Of a DNA stretch of 64,000 bases, positions 1-11,013 are shown piece after piece; within the stretch, counting starts at the first letter, position 1, and every line of letters begins with the position of its first letter. This DNA comes from Astragalus membranaceus. Taxonomy: Eukaryota; Streptophyta; Magnoliopsida; Fabales; Fabaceae. The stretch is from NCBI GenBank assembly GCA_039519185.1, contig CM076849.1, positions 107,389,806-107,453,805 of the forward strand. The letters run 5' to 3'. The position numbers and the translations under genes were made by a program. The notes beneath the pieces were generated by a model that saw only the letters and a program-made list of their open reading frames with translations, made no database searches and was not told the origin of the DNA.

Positions 1-985
1 GCTTTCGTTTTGAAGGAAAAATTCAAATTTCTCAAAGCTAAATTGAGGGTTTGGGAACAAGGAGGTGTATGGTGTTATTGATTTGAACATTGGGAAGGAG
101 GTTTATGACATTAATATGTTAGATGATATGTTGATTGACTCTTTTGATACGGAAGTGCTCCTTTGGATGAAAGAAGCCACTGAGGAAAGAAGCCACTGCT
201 AAGTTTTGGAAAGATATTAGAATGAAGGAAATCTTATAATATCAAAAATCTAGATCTCGGTGGATTAGAGAGGGCGATGGCAATTCAAAGTATTTTCATT
301 CTTTGATGAATAGTCGAAGGAGGAGAAGTAAATTTCTCATTGTGGATGTGAATAGTGCTTTAATTGATGGTGTGGAGGAGGTAAAAGACGTGGTTAGAAG
401 GCACTTTGATAAGTTCTTTGAGGAGACTCAACAGGTTCGGCCCAATCTTGACGGGGTCGTTTTTAAACAAATTTCTGGTGGTGATAATGACCTTTTGGTG
501 AAGCCTTTCTCGGAGGAGGAGATTAAGGAGGAGGTTTGGAACTGTGACGGTGATAAGAGTCCAGGACCGGATGGGTTTAACTTGAAGTTTATTAAGGAGA
601 GTTGGGATTTGGTTCAGGATGATATAGTAGCTTTTTTCCATGAATTTCATATGAAGGCGTCTTTGCCAAAAGCTATCACGGCCTCCTTTATTGCTCTTAT
701 TCCCAAAAATGATCATCCTCATTGTTTGGGGGAATATAAGCCTATTTGTTTGATCGGTTGTATTTATAAAATTCTTGTCAAGGTGCTTGCTAGTAGGTTG
801 AAGAGTGTTCTTCCCAATGTTATTTCTAGTTGTCAATCGGCGTTTTTGGGGGGGTCGTCACATTCTAGATGGTGTTTTGGTGGTGAATGAGGTTGTTGAT
901 CTAGCTAAGAGAAGGAAGGAAGATTGTTTGTTATTTAAAGTTGATTTTGAGAAGGCCTAAGATTGTTTGTTATTTAAACTTGTAG
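1..985 (+). pseudogene. LINE reverse transcriptase fragment
   Basis: Fragment of a plant L1-like non-LTR retrotransposon ORF2. From about 250 the frame reads a WIREGDGNSKYFH-type linker (seen in many plant LINEs), then SPGPDGFN and FIALIPK, the N-terminal part of a LINE reverse transcriptase, which would copy the element's RNA at the nicked target. The frame breaks near 850 within a run of G, and the RT sense continues in another frame (VVNEVVDLAKRRKEDCLLFKVDFEKA) until a stop near 958. The YADD catalytic block and everything downstream are absent. A short stretch, GATTGTTTGTTATTTAAA, is repeated at the 3' edge. The fragment runs off the left end of the window. Confidence 0.8.
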
Positions 986-987
986 GA

Positions 988-1512
988 ATATGGATCAAGC
1001 GATTCATGTCAGACTAAGATGAGAACTCATCACAGGAAATAGTTGCGGGGAGCCCCTTACTTCTGTACTCGTGAGCACCCAAAACAACATTAAAATCACG
1101 AATAAAACCCCCAAGGATCAGAATGAACGTGCTACAGGTTAGTCAAATCACTCCATAATTGTCTTCTAGTAATATAAGAGGCAGCGGCCGTATAAACAGC
1201 AGAGAAAAAAAGAAGTTGATTTTCCACACCTATAGAGAAAGCCACTTGCTGACTAGTAGAAGAAATAACAGTAGGACTATATACATCAGTACAGAAACAC
1301 CAAAGATTAGTAGGCAAAGACCCTATATTATTTTCAGCAAACAACTTCAAATTCAACTTAGAGAAAAAGGTGGATGGAATTTGATTGATACCAAGCCAAG
1401 GCTCAAAAATAAACAAGAAATCCGGCTTATGTAACTTATAAAGATTTTTTAACACAACTCTAGTGTCAGGATTACCAATGCTCCTGACATTCCAATAGAG
1501 AATCTTTAACAT
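988..1512 (-). pseudogene. LINE endonuclease-domain fragment
   Basis: On the reverse strand the reading begins MLKILYWNVRSIGNPDTR, the start of the endonuclease/exonuclease/phosphatase domain that opens ORF2 in plant L1-like elements and nicks the target DNA. HKPDFLFIFEPW follows. After a frame break near 1132 the sense continues to a FIRDFNVVLGAHE segment, where the usual GDFN metal-site motif has become RDFN. The piece ends abruptly next to the forward RT fragment. It lies in the opposite orientation to that fragment, so the two are either separate insertions or the product of a later rearrangement. Confidence 0.75.
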
Positions 1513-1536
1513 TGAGAAGATTGTTGGATACTACCC

Positions 1537-2215
1537 TTAGATCGGGTCATATAGCCAGCCTTCTTTTGGATTTGAAGTTGTTTCTTTATCGTCTTTTTTT
1601 TTCAAAAATTTGGACAAAACCTCCGTAAACTCCTTGTTGCTATTCTGAACCAAATACTTCGAAGACACCACCTGTGAATCCCCAGATTCTAAAATTTGGT
1701 CCTCTTCAGAATCGCTAACAGAATCACAGAAAAACTGACTAGCAATTTGCATATCATTAACCACCTTGATATTAGAGTGAACAGTAGGGGTTTCAATATT
1801 ACATCCACTGATAGTATCAGATGTAGGAAAAATCTGCACATTATCTTTAGATGCTATTGGAGTGTGGTTAGCCTCCAGCGGATCATCCTCAGGAACGATA
1901 GAATCCTGGAAAAAATGGACAGATTCTAAATCTTCATTAGATTGCATAACTGCTTACTTAACATTGGATGATGTTTCTCCTTGCTCTTATGTTGCATCGC
2001 TTTCTTAGGAACATTTTGTTGGCATTAGAAGGTTGTGCATATCCCATTAACGGATTAGTATCTAGACCATCCCAAGGAACATTATTCACAGGAATAGTAA
2101 CAATTTGAGCATTTTCCCTAGTATTAGCAATACTAGGAATACTAGTGTCATTCACCTTGGGAACAAATTTAGCAACTATTCTTGGCCGAACAACATTTTC
2201 AGGACCCTTTTCCTT
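1537..2215 (-). pseudogene. LINE-associated upstream coding remnant
   Basis: Reverse-strand coding remnants directly upstream of the endonuclease fragment in the same orientation. One segment of about 136 codons (1947-1537) is acidic and Ser/Asp-rich, and a second (2155-1958) follows in another frame, with VVRPRIVAKFVPK-like sense before it. In plant L1-like elements this place holds the C-terminal part of ORF1 or the spacer leading to ORF2. Assignment rests on position and orientation only, because I recognise no domain here. Stops and frame changes show it is dead. Confidence 0.45.
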
Positions 2216-3683
2216 TCAGCTTTAGGTAGTAGAAACAAGTTGATAGAAGAAAAATAGAAAACAGAAGCGAGGGTACGAAGGGAGAGGAAGAGGAGAAGTT
2301 GTTGGTGTGAAGCTTCCATGGCTAGGTTTCACAAAAATGGAAGTTCTCAACTTCAAATCATTACCATTCTTCTTCAAATAAAGTTTTCACTCACTTTTAG
2401 TAACCCCACAAATTCAGAAAAATCTCAACACCACCTTCAACCACACCATTTCGTTTGCATGTTGAATGGAAGCTTAGGAATTTGGTTCAACTCTTGCATG
2501 CGGGTTTATCAACTAGAAAGTGATGTCTAGGAAGCTACATTGATGCTTGAAGCCATCATTTCAGAAATCATGGCTTGTCAATTGCAACTTTGGGTGTTGG
2601 GAGCTCACTAGGATTCAGAGAGAACTCTTGGAGAAGTAGTGAAGTTGATTTTCATGTGAGTTTCCTCTTTCCCCAATTCTTTTCCATCTAGGGTTACAGA
2701 CACCTTTTGTGTTTCATCCCATATTGTTCTGAAATTTTGGTGCTTGTTGTTTGAAATTATCACCCCACCCAAGCTTTTAATTGGGTGTTGGAGCATTTTG
2801 CTCAAAAAGGGTAAATTTGATGTTAATGAAATTGTATTGATATCTATGTTGGAGATTGATGTTTGATATATGTTATGTGTGTATTTCATGAAAGAAAACT
2901 TAGTTGCTGAGTTAACTTTGATTTTGGACAAGAGTTCGAAGCAAAAGGAAAAGTACTTGAAAATCTCAAAAACCCATATATGATTCAGTAACACAGGTTT
3001 CAATGCTTGTTACGAGCTATAACGATTCGTTACGGGCCAGTGTTACTTTCTGTTCGTGGGGCATATTTTTACCTCAAAAACTTGATAATTTATTCATTCT
3101 TAAAGCTAGTCCTAACCTACTTCTAATCCTTGAACTAAAGGATTACATGGCGCACTTGGGGGGGGTGATGTCATGAGCCCTGGTCCAAAACTCTCATGTT
3201 GGACTCAGATTAATATGTCGGATTAGGGTTTCCCAACCGTTGTGATTGTAGCATTTGAAAGATAAGTAAGGCTGCTTCACTTAGGGATTGCGTCATGGGT
3301 AATAACTAAAAGACATCGCGAGTATATGTATAGTGAGATGCCGTTGATGAACTCACTTAGATTTTTTTAGTTTCACCCTTTATTTATGTGGTGATTGACA
3401 AATAATCAGGTGAATCAAAGTTGATGGCAAATGGAAGGATAAAAGCTGCTTGATTTCTTATGTATTGAAGTTCTTTAAGGAACCCATTTCATGATGTATT
3501 TTGATTAAGGATTTAAGTATGACAGATGTTGAACCATTTAGGGCTCTTAAATTCTGTTATTCTAAATTTGGATTTAAGGGTGTAATTTTATAATATGAAG
3601 TTTATGTCACCTCTTGGTGGAATCCATGGACAAATGATGTGAAACTTATTGGGTTTTTGAATTGTACTAAGTTATTTATCAAT
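2216..3683. other. Non-coding flank, nothing recognised
   Basis: About 1.5 kb of AT-rich sequence between the LINE remnants and the CACTA element. Short open frames occur on both strands, but none has recognisable sense. I see no RNA gene or clear repeat. Confidence 0.4.
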
Positions 3684-3686
3684 ATT

Positions 3687-3768
3687 CACTAGTGCAAAAT
3701 CAGGAAAAGAATTAGAGTTTTAAAGTCGGGTGTCTAATTACCCGACTTAAAAAGTAGATGCGGTGGCA
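3687..3768. repeat. CACTA left TIR and subterminal hairpin
   Basis: CACTAGTGCA begins the element. At about 3721-3752 AAAGTCGGGT is followed after a short spacer by ACCCGACTT, forming an inverted repeat that could fold as a hairpin. The same AAGTCGG word recurs at the other end. In the CACTA superfamily such subterminal repeats are where the small transposase protein binds. Confidence 0.8.
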
Positions 3769-6555
3769 ATTTTGTAGATATAATGAAAATGTAATTTTGA
3801 CGTGTAAGTTTTTAAAACGAAACCCATCTTTTTTTTTATGATTACCGAAACCCATCTATCTCTCGTACTCTCTCATCTACGATACTGAAACCCTTGTCCT
3901 CCCTTGCTCTCTTCCCCAAATATTTCCCTCATCCTCCCTCATGACAACTCAATCATCTTCTCATTCTCATTCTCTTTGGTGCGCTGCTCCACAGTTCCTT
4001 CTCTTGCACAAGTTTTTCTTTCTTTATCTCTCTTCCTCTCGCTCGCAGCTCTCGTTTGAGCCATGCCTGAGCCCTAATCTTCAGATTTCATTTGAGGTTT
4101 GTTTATCCCTCATTTCAGATTTCTTTTCAGATTTTGTTTCAGATTTTGTTTCAAATTTCGTTTTAGATTTCGTTTTCCCTATTTCTTCAACAAGATTTGG
4201 ATTTTGTAATTGCTATGACTATATAATATCCCAAATTTCTGTAGATCTTGATGTAAAATCAATGGAGTAATCAGGATACCCGGTACTTGTTTCAAATTTG
4301 TTAGGGTTTCACATTTTTTTGCTTATTTATGATGTTCTGTTTTGTTTCTAAATGTCGAGTAGGTATATTTAGATGATTTTTTAACTTCTTGATTCTCTTT
4401 TCATTCAAACACCTATTTTGTTATTTCTTTTGCTTTTGGTCAACTAATGTATTTCTGGTCTTTTGTCGTAAGTGATTCTTAGTTGCATTTGGGAACTGAC
4501 AAATGTTCGCATATAAGGTTTGTTGCTCAAATAATCAAAAGATATCAAAGGCAGTTTTTTGTTGCCCCATTAATTACAATATTTGTTATTTTGTTATCAC
4601 TCAGTTTTCTGTGGCCATAAGATTTCTGAAGATCTGTTCTTCTCTGACAAAGGCTTAGCAGATATAAAATTAAAAGTTGGAGTTGTATGTGAACAAAAAA
4701 AAGTTAATAACTTTGAGTTGTTCTTATGGCCCATATCAGACGTACAGAACTTTGGGCCTCAAATTTCCATTATAACAATCTCTAAGGTATGATGGAGAGC
4801 AAATAAAACCAATTTATTTTTATTTTACATCTATAATATGGGGCTTTGCATTAACATGACTTAATTATCTTCATATGCTGACCAAGAAAAGAAAAATAAA
4901 ATCATCCTCCTATTTTGAATTTTCATGCAGGGCCTGATAGTTTATCTGAAGGGGACTGAATCTGTCCTAGATGTGACAATGTTAACTCTGCCTTTAGAAC
5001 CTGTTGCAACATGAAACACTGTGGAGCTGCCAGACCTTTAAGTGTTTTCATTTGTGTTTTTCAATGCTTTGATGACCATCTTAATATATGAACAGGCTTT
5101 GTACGTGTAAGTAAGAAGAAGTCATTATTAGATTAAACATTAGTAAGTATTTAACCATCGTGAGAAGGTAACAACATTAGATTTGCAAATGAACTGCTAG
5201 ACATCTCTATTTGAAAATTTCTTCTTGAGAAGGTAACATCTATATAAATTGGTGCTTATTTTATGAAGCTTCTTTTGATAGAAGTTGGTTCTGGATAGCA
5301 ATGTCTCTTTTATATTTGTTCCTATTTTTGATTCATCTTTCCCCTACCAAATAGAGTTTGTCTTTAGTGGCAAGGGTTGTTACTAACATTCCTTTAGTCC
5401 TCCTTAAAAACATGATTTCTTAGATTATAATGTTCAATTTCATGGTATGAGTCAATGAGTTATGCATTTCTCATATTTGTAGGGTAATTCTTTTGAATTA
5501 TGTTTGTGGAATCAATTATTGGAAGAGGTATGCTAGCTTCAATTCATATTATTTCTTTCTCTCACTCAATCATGATCCATGGTTTTTAGATCTCCCTTAA
5601 TAACTTTAGTGTATGTGTATATAAGTTGCTAGTATTTTACAAAGCCTTCAGCTTTGATAATTAAGTGTTTATACTCAATAACTAGTGTTTTGAATTCATA
5701 CCTTGATCCACATAACCAGTATTTTGAACTCACACCTTATTGTTCAATTCTTTTGTGTCACTTATATCTTGCATTTGTCCCACATATGTTCAACCAGTTC
5801 TATATGCAAACCTGGTGAGAACGCCATCAGTTTTGCCAAGTCGTAAAAGTGAAGATATGATGAAACCAGTATCTATATCATAAAAGTGGCTATTATAATG
5901 TCCTTTGTGTGGGTCTCTAGTTCCTTTCATTACACTACACATAACCTATTGGATTAACTAATTGGTTGAAGAATTCAAGATGGTGTCATTCGGAAGGGTG
6001 ATTTTATTATTAATGGAAACAACGGCAAGAAGATCAAGGTAAGTCTGAGGCTCTTCATTATTTTTCATGATATATTTCTTTGATACATGTAAGCTATTAT
6101 GTTAGGAATCGCCTATTACTTGCTTCCTAAACATGGTACTGTTAATTAATAATTACATATTTGTTCTGGTGAAAACAATCCATATTAATTCATTTTAAGC
6201 TTCCAGGAAAAGTGAATATATTAGTTTTCAAATAATTGAAAAAGGAGAAATGCTAGCAGCTAAATTTTTTCAATGTCCTCTTTATTATGTGGTGAAACTC
6301 GCTGGTTTCCACCACATAGGAAATGTGTCCCACTAATTAAATAGGACCTATATAAATATAAATGTCATCGACTAATAAAGAGTATCTTGGAGTGATTGTA
6401 TTTTTTTTTACTGTTGGAATGATTGTATTAGGGAGTGTGTTTCTGCTTTTTAGTATTGCTATTGAGAATGTGGATTTGGAATCGCATTCTATCTTATCCA
6501 TGAATAACAGAATGTGATAATGTTGGAGATTGAGAATAAGACACAATTAGTTGTG
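3769..6555. other. CACTA left interior, transduplicated or unknown sequence
   Basis: About 2.8 kb between the left subterminal repeat and the Copia insertion. It begins with CT-rich sequence resembling a plant 5' UTR (3840-4260) and has T-rich, intron-like stretches around short islands. An island with a 69-codon open frame lies at 4583-4792 (no domain recognised), and the zinc-finger exon is at 4931. The pattern of gene-like exons separated by intron-like DNA suggests capture of host genomic sequence rather than a decayed transposase gene. Apart from the zinc finger I cannot name any source. Confidence 0.5.
4931..5041 (+). pseudogene. Captured RanBP2-type zinc-finger exon
   Basis: After a plausible 3' splice site (TTTCATGCAG ending at 4930) the frame reads PDSLSEGD, a stop, then ICPRCDNVN and, a few residues on, CCNMKHCGAARP. 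This matches the RanBP2-type zinc finger (W-x-C-x2-C-x3-N-x6-C-x2-C), a fold that binds single-stranded RNA or ubiquitin and occurs in small families of plant proteins. The expected Trp is the stop codon TGA at 4957-4959, one base from TGG. The four ligand cysteines appear to remain. The neighbourhood is the interior of a CACTA element, so I infer a transduplicated exon of a host gene, now inactive. Confidence 0.7.
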
Positions 6556-6560
6556 GATAT

Positions 6561-6886
6561 TGTTGAAGCATGATGCCAAATTCTAGAATGTTTGAGAAAT
6601 AACCATAGGATACTAAAATCTTGATTTTTCTAGAAACATAGAAACTAGAATTATCTAATGATAAAAAAATAAGTACCGCCATATGTTGGGCGGTGGAGTG
6701 ATGCCTATAAATATAGGCTACATCACTTTGCAAAATCAATCAAGAAGCCATCTACTATACTAGTATCCATACTACCAACTATCAAGTGTACTACCATTAC
6801 TCTATTAATACAATTTCAGTTTTCCATAAACTCCTCATTATCCATTTCTCAAAACTATTTCACCACTTGTTCTAAAACTACTAACA
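6561..6886 (+). repeat. 5' LTR of intact Copia element
   Basis: Begins TGTTGAAGCATG and ends ACTACTAACA. It contains a TATA box in a perfect palindrome, GCCTATA-AA-TATAGGC (about 6701-6716), and an ACCGCC...GGCGGT inverted repeat just upstream of it. These probably form the U3 promoter for the genomic RNA. Confidence 0.93.
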
Positions 6887-6887
6887 G

Positions 6888-6899
6888 TGGTACCAGAGC
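6888..6899 (+). promoter_or_regulatory. Primer-binding site, initiator tRNA-Met type
   Basis: TGGTACCAGAGC lies one base after the 5' LTR. It differs by one base from TGGTATCAGAGC, the complement of the 3' end of plant initiator tRNA-Met and the usual primer of Copia elements. Confidence 0.9.
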
Positions 6900-6996
6900 T
6901 ACGTTCGGTCATATACTGGGCGTAGATAAACTATCCAACTACCAATTAAAAATCACTATCCTCACTCTACACTACTTCCATATTTTTTCTTAGCCA

Positions 6997-9900
6997 ATGG
7001 CTAACAACACCCAATCATCATCTAATATCCAAGTCCCTCCTTTTTCCGGTGAAAACTATGATTTTTGGAGCATTAAAATGAAGACATTTTTTTGCTCCCA
7101 AGATCTATGGGAAGTTGTGGAAGAAGGATTTACTACTCCCGCAGATACTTCAACTCTTACTGCAGCTCAAAGGAAAGAGTTGAAGGAAAATAGGCAAAAA
7201 GATTCAAAGGCGCTATATTACTTGCAGCAAGCTGTGGGTGACTCTATTTTTCCGAGGATAATGGGAGCTTCTAGTGCCAAGGATGCATGGAGTACACTAC
7301 AGGAGGAGTTTCAAGGAACCGCCAAGGTACGTGCCGTCAAACTCCAAAGTCTAAGGCGTAAGTTTGAATTGTTAAATATGAAGGAATCTGAGACCGTACA
7401 AGACTATTATACTAAGATAAAAGAAATTGTTTCTAAAATGAGAGCCTACGGGGAAAATATTCTCGACAAAAGAATTGTTGAGAAAATTCTAGTTTCTATT
7501 CCCTGTAAGTATGATCCAATCGTGACGACGATTGAACAAACGAAGAATCTATCAAACTTATCTGTGACAGAACTGATGGGCTCTCTTGAAGCTTATGAGC
7601 AAAGATTGAGTAGGCGTGATGATGACTCTGTAGAAAATGCCTTTCAATCTAAGCTTAAATTACGGTCTCAAAATAAAGGATATGGAGGAAACAAGAGTAG
7701 TGGAGAAAGTTCTAGAAATAGAGAGAATTCTAGAAATTTCTCAAAGAAAAATCAAGATGAGTATCCTCCATGTGGCATCTGCAAGAGGACAAATCATGCC
7801 GAGAAAGACTGTCGCTGGCGAGGAAAGCCACAATGTCGGCACTGTAAGAAATTTGGGCACGTGGAGAAGAATTGCTATAGCAAAAATAAACATCAAGCAA
7901 ATTTCGTCGAAGAACGTGAGAATGACCAGAATAAACATGACAGTGAAGAACATCTTTTCTATGCCACCCAAGATTCCAACGATGACAAGAAAGGAACCTG
8001 GTACTTGGATAGCGGTTGCAGCAATCACATGGCTAAAGATGAGAGCATCTTTAAGGAAATTGATGACTCTGTCAAATCAAAGATTCGACTAGGGAATGGC
8101 ACTACCGTGGAATCAAAAGGCAAAGGCACTGTCATGGTGGAGACAAAGAAAGGTACGCGACTCATTAGAGATGTCTTACTAGTTCCCAATCTTAAAGAAA
8201 ATCTCTTGAGCATCGGTCAAATGATGGAGAAAGGCTATGTCCTTCACTTTGAAGGAGATAAATGCACAATCTATGATAACAGTAGTAAAAGGGTTGAGAT
8301 AGCCCAAGTAAAGATGGAGACGAGGAACAGAAGCTTTCCAATAAACTTTAAATATACCACTAACATTGCCATGAAGGTGCAAGCTGATGATTCATGGCTA
8401 TGGAATCGAAGATTTGGCCACCTCAACTCGAAAGCCTTAAAGTTGTTATATCAAAAGAATATGGTAAGAGATTTACCAAGCCTAAAAGAAGATAGTGGAG
8501 CATGTGAAGGATGTCTTCTTGGAAAACAACACAAACTACCATTTTCAACGAGCAATGCATGGAGAGCTAAAGATGTGCTAGAGCTCATCCACATTGACGT
8601 TTGTGGACCGATGAGGACACCATTACTCACCAACAACAGGTATTTCATCCTCTTCATCGATGACTTTTCTAGAATGACTTGGGTCTATTTCATCAAGGAA
8701 AAATCAGAAGTCTTTGGAATATTCAAGAAGTTCAAGGCCCATGTAGAAAAGCAAAGTGGCAAACACATAAAGAGGCTTAGGAGTGATCGCGGCAAAGAGT
8801 ACAACTCCCATGAGTTTGATAAATTCTGTGAGGATGAAGGCATTGAAAAACAACTCACAGTCGCATATTCTCCTCAACAAAACGGAGTATCTGAAAGAAA
8901 AAACCGCACGGTCATGGAGATGGCTAGATTGATGCTAAAGGATAAAGGACTACCAAACACTTTTTGGGCTGAAGCGGTTTATACTGCAGTCTACATTATC
9001 AATAGATGTCCAACTCAAGCAGTCCAAGACAAGACTCCCGTTGAAGCTTGGAGTGGGCAAAAACCTTCTGCCAAACATTTAAGGGTCTTTGGATCAATCT
9101 GCTACATTCATGTCCCAGACCAAAAGAGGCATAAGTTAGAAGACAAAACGATTCGATGCATCTTCTTAGGATACAGTACACAATCAAAAGGCTATCGAGT
9201 CTACAACTTACAAACAAAGAAGCTCATCATTAGTCGAGATGTCGAAGTTGATGAAGCTGCTGCTTGGAATTGGGATAAAGAAAAAATTGAGAGAAGCAAC
9301 ATTTCCCTTCCAGTACAGCAACCTCAAGAAGAAGTTGAAGGAGTAACAGAAGATCCAGGTATGCCTTCTTCGTCTTCTCTTCAACAAGATTCCTCACCAG
9401 AATCTACTCCGAGGCGAGTAAGATCTCTGGCGGATATATATGAAACTTGCAATTTGGCCATACTTGAGCCTGAAAACTATGAAATAGCATCAAAACAAGA
9501 AGTATGGGTCAAAGCAATGGAGGAGGAGATTGAATCAATTGAGAAAAACAAAACATGGGAGCTAGTAGACTATCCAAAAGATAAAGATATCATAGGAGTC
9601 AAATGGGTTTACAAGACAAAACTTAACCCTGATGGCTCAATACAAAAACACAAGGCTAGGCTTGTAGCAAAGGGCTACTCTCAGCAACCTGGAGTTGACT
9701 ACAATGAGACATTTGCTCCAGTTGCTCGTCTAGACACTATAAGAGCTTTAATAGCTCTTGCAGCACAAAAAGAGTGGAGCATCTATCAACTAGATGTCAA
9801 GTCTGCATTTCTAAATGGAGTGCTAAAAGAAGAGATTTATATTGAGCAACCACAGGGCTTCGTCAGCAAAGAAAATGAAGATAAAGTACTGAGACTAAGA

Positions 9901-11013
9901 AAAGCTTTATATGGTCTCAAGCAAGCTCCTCGAGCATGGTACAGCCGAATTGATCAATACTTCATCAATCAAGGATTCAAGAGGAGCAAGAGTGAGCCAA
10001 CACTATATGTCAAGACCCAAGGTCAGCAGGATACTCTCATTGTCTCCTTGTATGTAGATGATCTAATCTACACAGGAAACAACACGAAGATGATCGCTAA
10101 TTTCAAAGAAGACATGATGAAGACATTCGAGATGACAGATCTTGGCTTGATGAACTACTTCCTCGGCATAGAAGTAAAACAACAAAAAGAAGGAATATTC
10201 ATTTGTCAAAAGAAATATACCGATGCGCTATTAAAGAAATTCAACATGAACGAATGCAAGCCAGTAGCTACTCTGCTCGTGACAAATGAAAAGTTACAAA
10301 AAGAAGACGGAGCACCAGAAGCTGATGAACCGCGCTATAGAAGTTTGATAGGGAGCTTACTATATCTCACTGCTACACGCCCAGACATCATGTATGCCAC
10401 AAGTCTTCTATCAAGATTCATGCAGAAGCCGAGCCAAATTCACTATGGAGCAGGAAAAAGAATTTTAAGATACCTTCAAGGAACAAAGGAGTTTGGTATA
10501 TGGTACAGAACCACGACCAACTCAAGATTACTTGGCTACACCGACAGTGATTGGGCCGGTTCTATTGATGACATGAAAAGTACATCAGGCTATGCCTTCT
10601 CACTAGGATCAGGATTTTTCTCATGGGGATCTAAGAAGCAAGCAACAGTTGCGCAATCAACAACAGAGGCTGAGTACGTGGCAGCAGCTGAAGCAACAAG
10701 TCAAGCTATATGGCTTCGGAGAATACTTGAAGACATGGGTGAACAACAAGATCTCCCTACTACAATGTACTGCGACAACAAGTCAGCTATAGCAATGACA
10801 AAGAATCCGGTTCATCATCATCGAACAAAGCACATTTCTATAAAATATCACTTTATTAGAGAAGCAGAGACAACTAAGCAGATTCATCTCGAGTACTGCA
10901 CAACAGAAGATCAAGTTGCAGATATATTTACGAAGGCATTACCAAGAGTCAAGTTTGAAGAACTAAAGACAAAGCTTGGTGTATCCAAAATTTGCATCAA
11001 GGAGGAGTGTTGA
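6997..11013 (+). CDS. Copia Gag-Pol polyprotein, intact
   Basis: A single 1338-residue polyprotein. The N-terminal Gag is UBN2-like and ends in two CCHC knuckles (Cys at about residue 259 and 280). Protease has WYLDSGCSNH with its Asp near 338. Integrase has HHCC-type zinc ligands near 475-508 and the D-D-E triad at about 534 (HIDVCGP), 597 (RSDRGKEY) and 633 (NGVSERKN). Reverse transcriptase has LDVKSAFLNG and YVDD at about 1019-1022, and RNase H has YTDSDWAG and TEAEY. The order protease-integrase-RT-RNase H defines Copia. It would package, copy and integrate the element's RNA. The stop codon lies inside the 3' LTR. I do not assign a lineage firmly; a Tork-like placement is possible. Confidence 0.96.
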   Translation: MANNTQSSSNIQVPPFSGENYDFWSIKMKTFFCSQDLWEVVEEGFTTPADTSTLTAAQRKELKENRQKDSKALYYLQQAVGDSIFPRIMGASSAKDAWSTLQEEFQGTAKVRAVKLQSLRRKFELLNMKESETVQDYYTKIKEIVSKMRAYGENILDKRIVEKILVSIPCKYDPIVTTIEQTKNLSNLSVTELMGSLEAYEQRLSRRDDDSVENAFQSKLKLRSQNKGYGGNKSSGESSRNRENSRNFSKKNQDEYPPCGICKRTNHAEKDCRWRGKPQCRHCKKFGHVEKNCYSKNKHQANFVEERENDQNKHDSEEHLFYATQDSNDDKKGTWYLDSGCSNHMAKDESIFKEIDDSVKSKIRLGNGTTVESKGKGTVMVETKKGTRLIRDVLLVPNLKENLLSIGQMMEKGYVLHFEGDKCTIYDNSSKRVEIAQVKMETRNRSFPINFKYTTNIAMKVQADDSWLWNRRFGHLNSKALKLLYQKNMVRDLPSLKEDSGACEGCLLGKQHKLPFSTSNAWRAKDVLELIHIDVCGPMRTPLLTNNRYFILFIDDFSRMTWVYFIKEKSEVFGIFKKFKAHVEKQSGKHIKRLRSDRGKEYNSHEFDKFCEDEGIEKQLTVAYSPQQNGVSERKNRTVMEMARLMLKDKGLPNTFWAEAVYTAVYIINRCPTQAVQDKTPVEAWSGQKPSAKHLRVFGSICYIHVPDQKRHKLEDKTIRCIFLGYSTQSKGYRVYNLQTKKLIISRDVEVDEAAAWNWDKEKIERSNISLPVQQPQEEVEGVTEDPGMPSSSSLQQDSSPESTPRRVRSLADIYETCNLAILEPENYEIASKQEVWVKAMEEEIESIEKNKTWELVDYPKDKDIIGVKWVYKTKLNPDGSIQKHKARLVAKGYSQQPGVDYNETFAPVARLDTIRALIALAAQKEWSIYQLDVKSAFLNGVLKEEIYIEQPQGFVSKENEDKVLRLRKALYGLKQAPRAWYSRIDQYFINQGFKRSKSEPTLYVKTQGQQDTLIVSLYVDDLIYTGNNTKMIANFKEDMMKTFEMTDLGLMNYFLGIEVKQQKEGIFICQKKYTDALLKKFNMNECKPVATLLVTNEKLQKEDGAPEADEPRYRSLIGSLLYLTATRPDIMYATSLLSRFMQKPSQIHYGAGKRILRYLQGTKEFGIWYRTTTNSRLLGYTDSDWAGSIDDMKSTSGYAFSLGSGFFSWGSKKQATVAQSTTEAEYVAAAEATSQAIWLRRILEDMGEQQDLPTTMYCDNKSAIAMTKNPVHHHRTKHISIKYHFIREAETTKQIHLEYCTTEDQVADIFTKALPRVKFEELKTKLGVSKICIKEEC
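10997..11007 (+). promoter_or_regulatory. Polypurine tract
   Basis: ATCAAGGAGGAG directly before the 3' LTR is the expected plus-strand primer. It is also coding, because the polyprotein frame runs through it. Confidence 0.8.

Noticed and set aside
1..2215. 5' inversion (twin priming) of one LINE insertion
   Set aside because: Twin priming puts the inverted upstream part before the sense downstream part. Here the endonuclease side lies after the RT fragment in the wrong relation, and no poly(A) or target duplication is seen.
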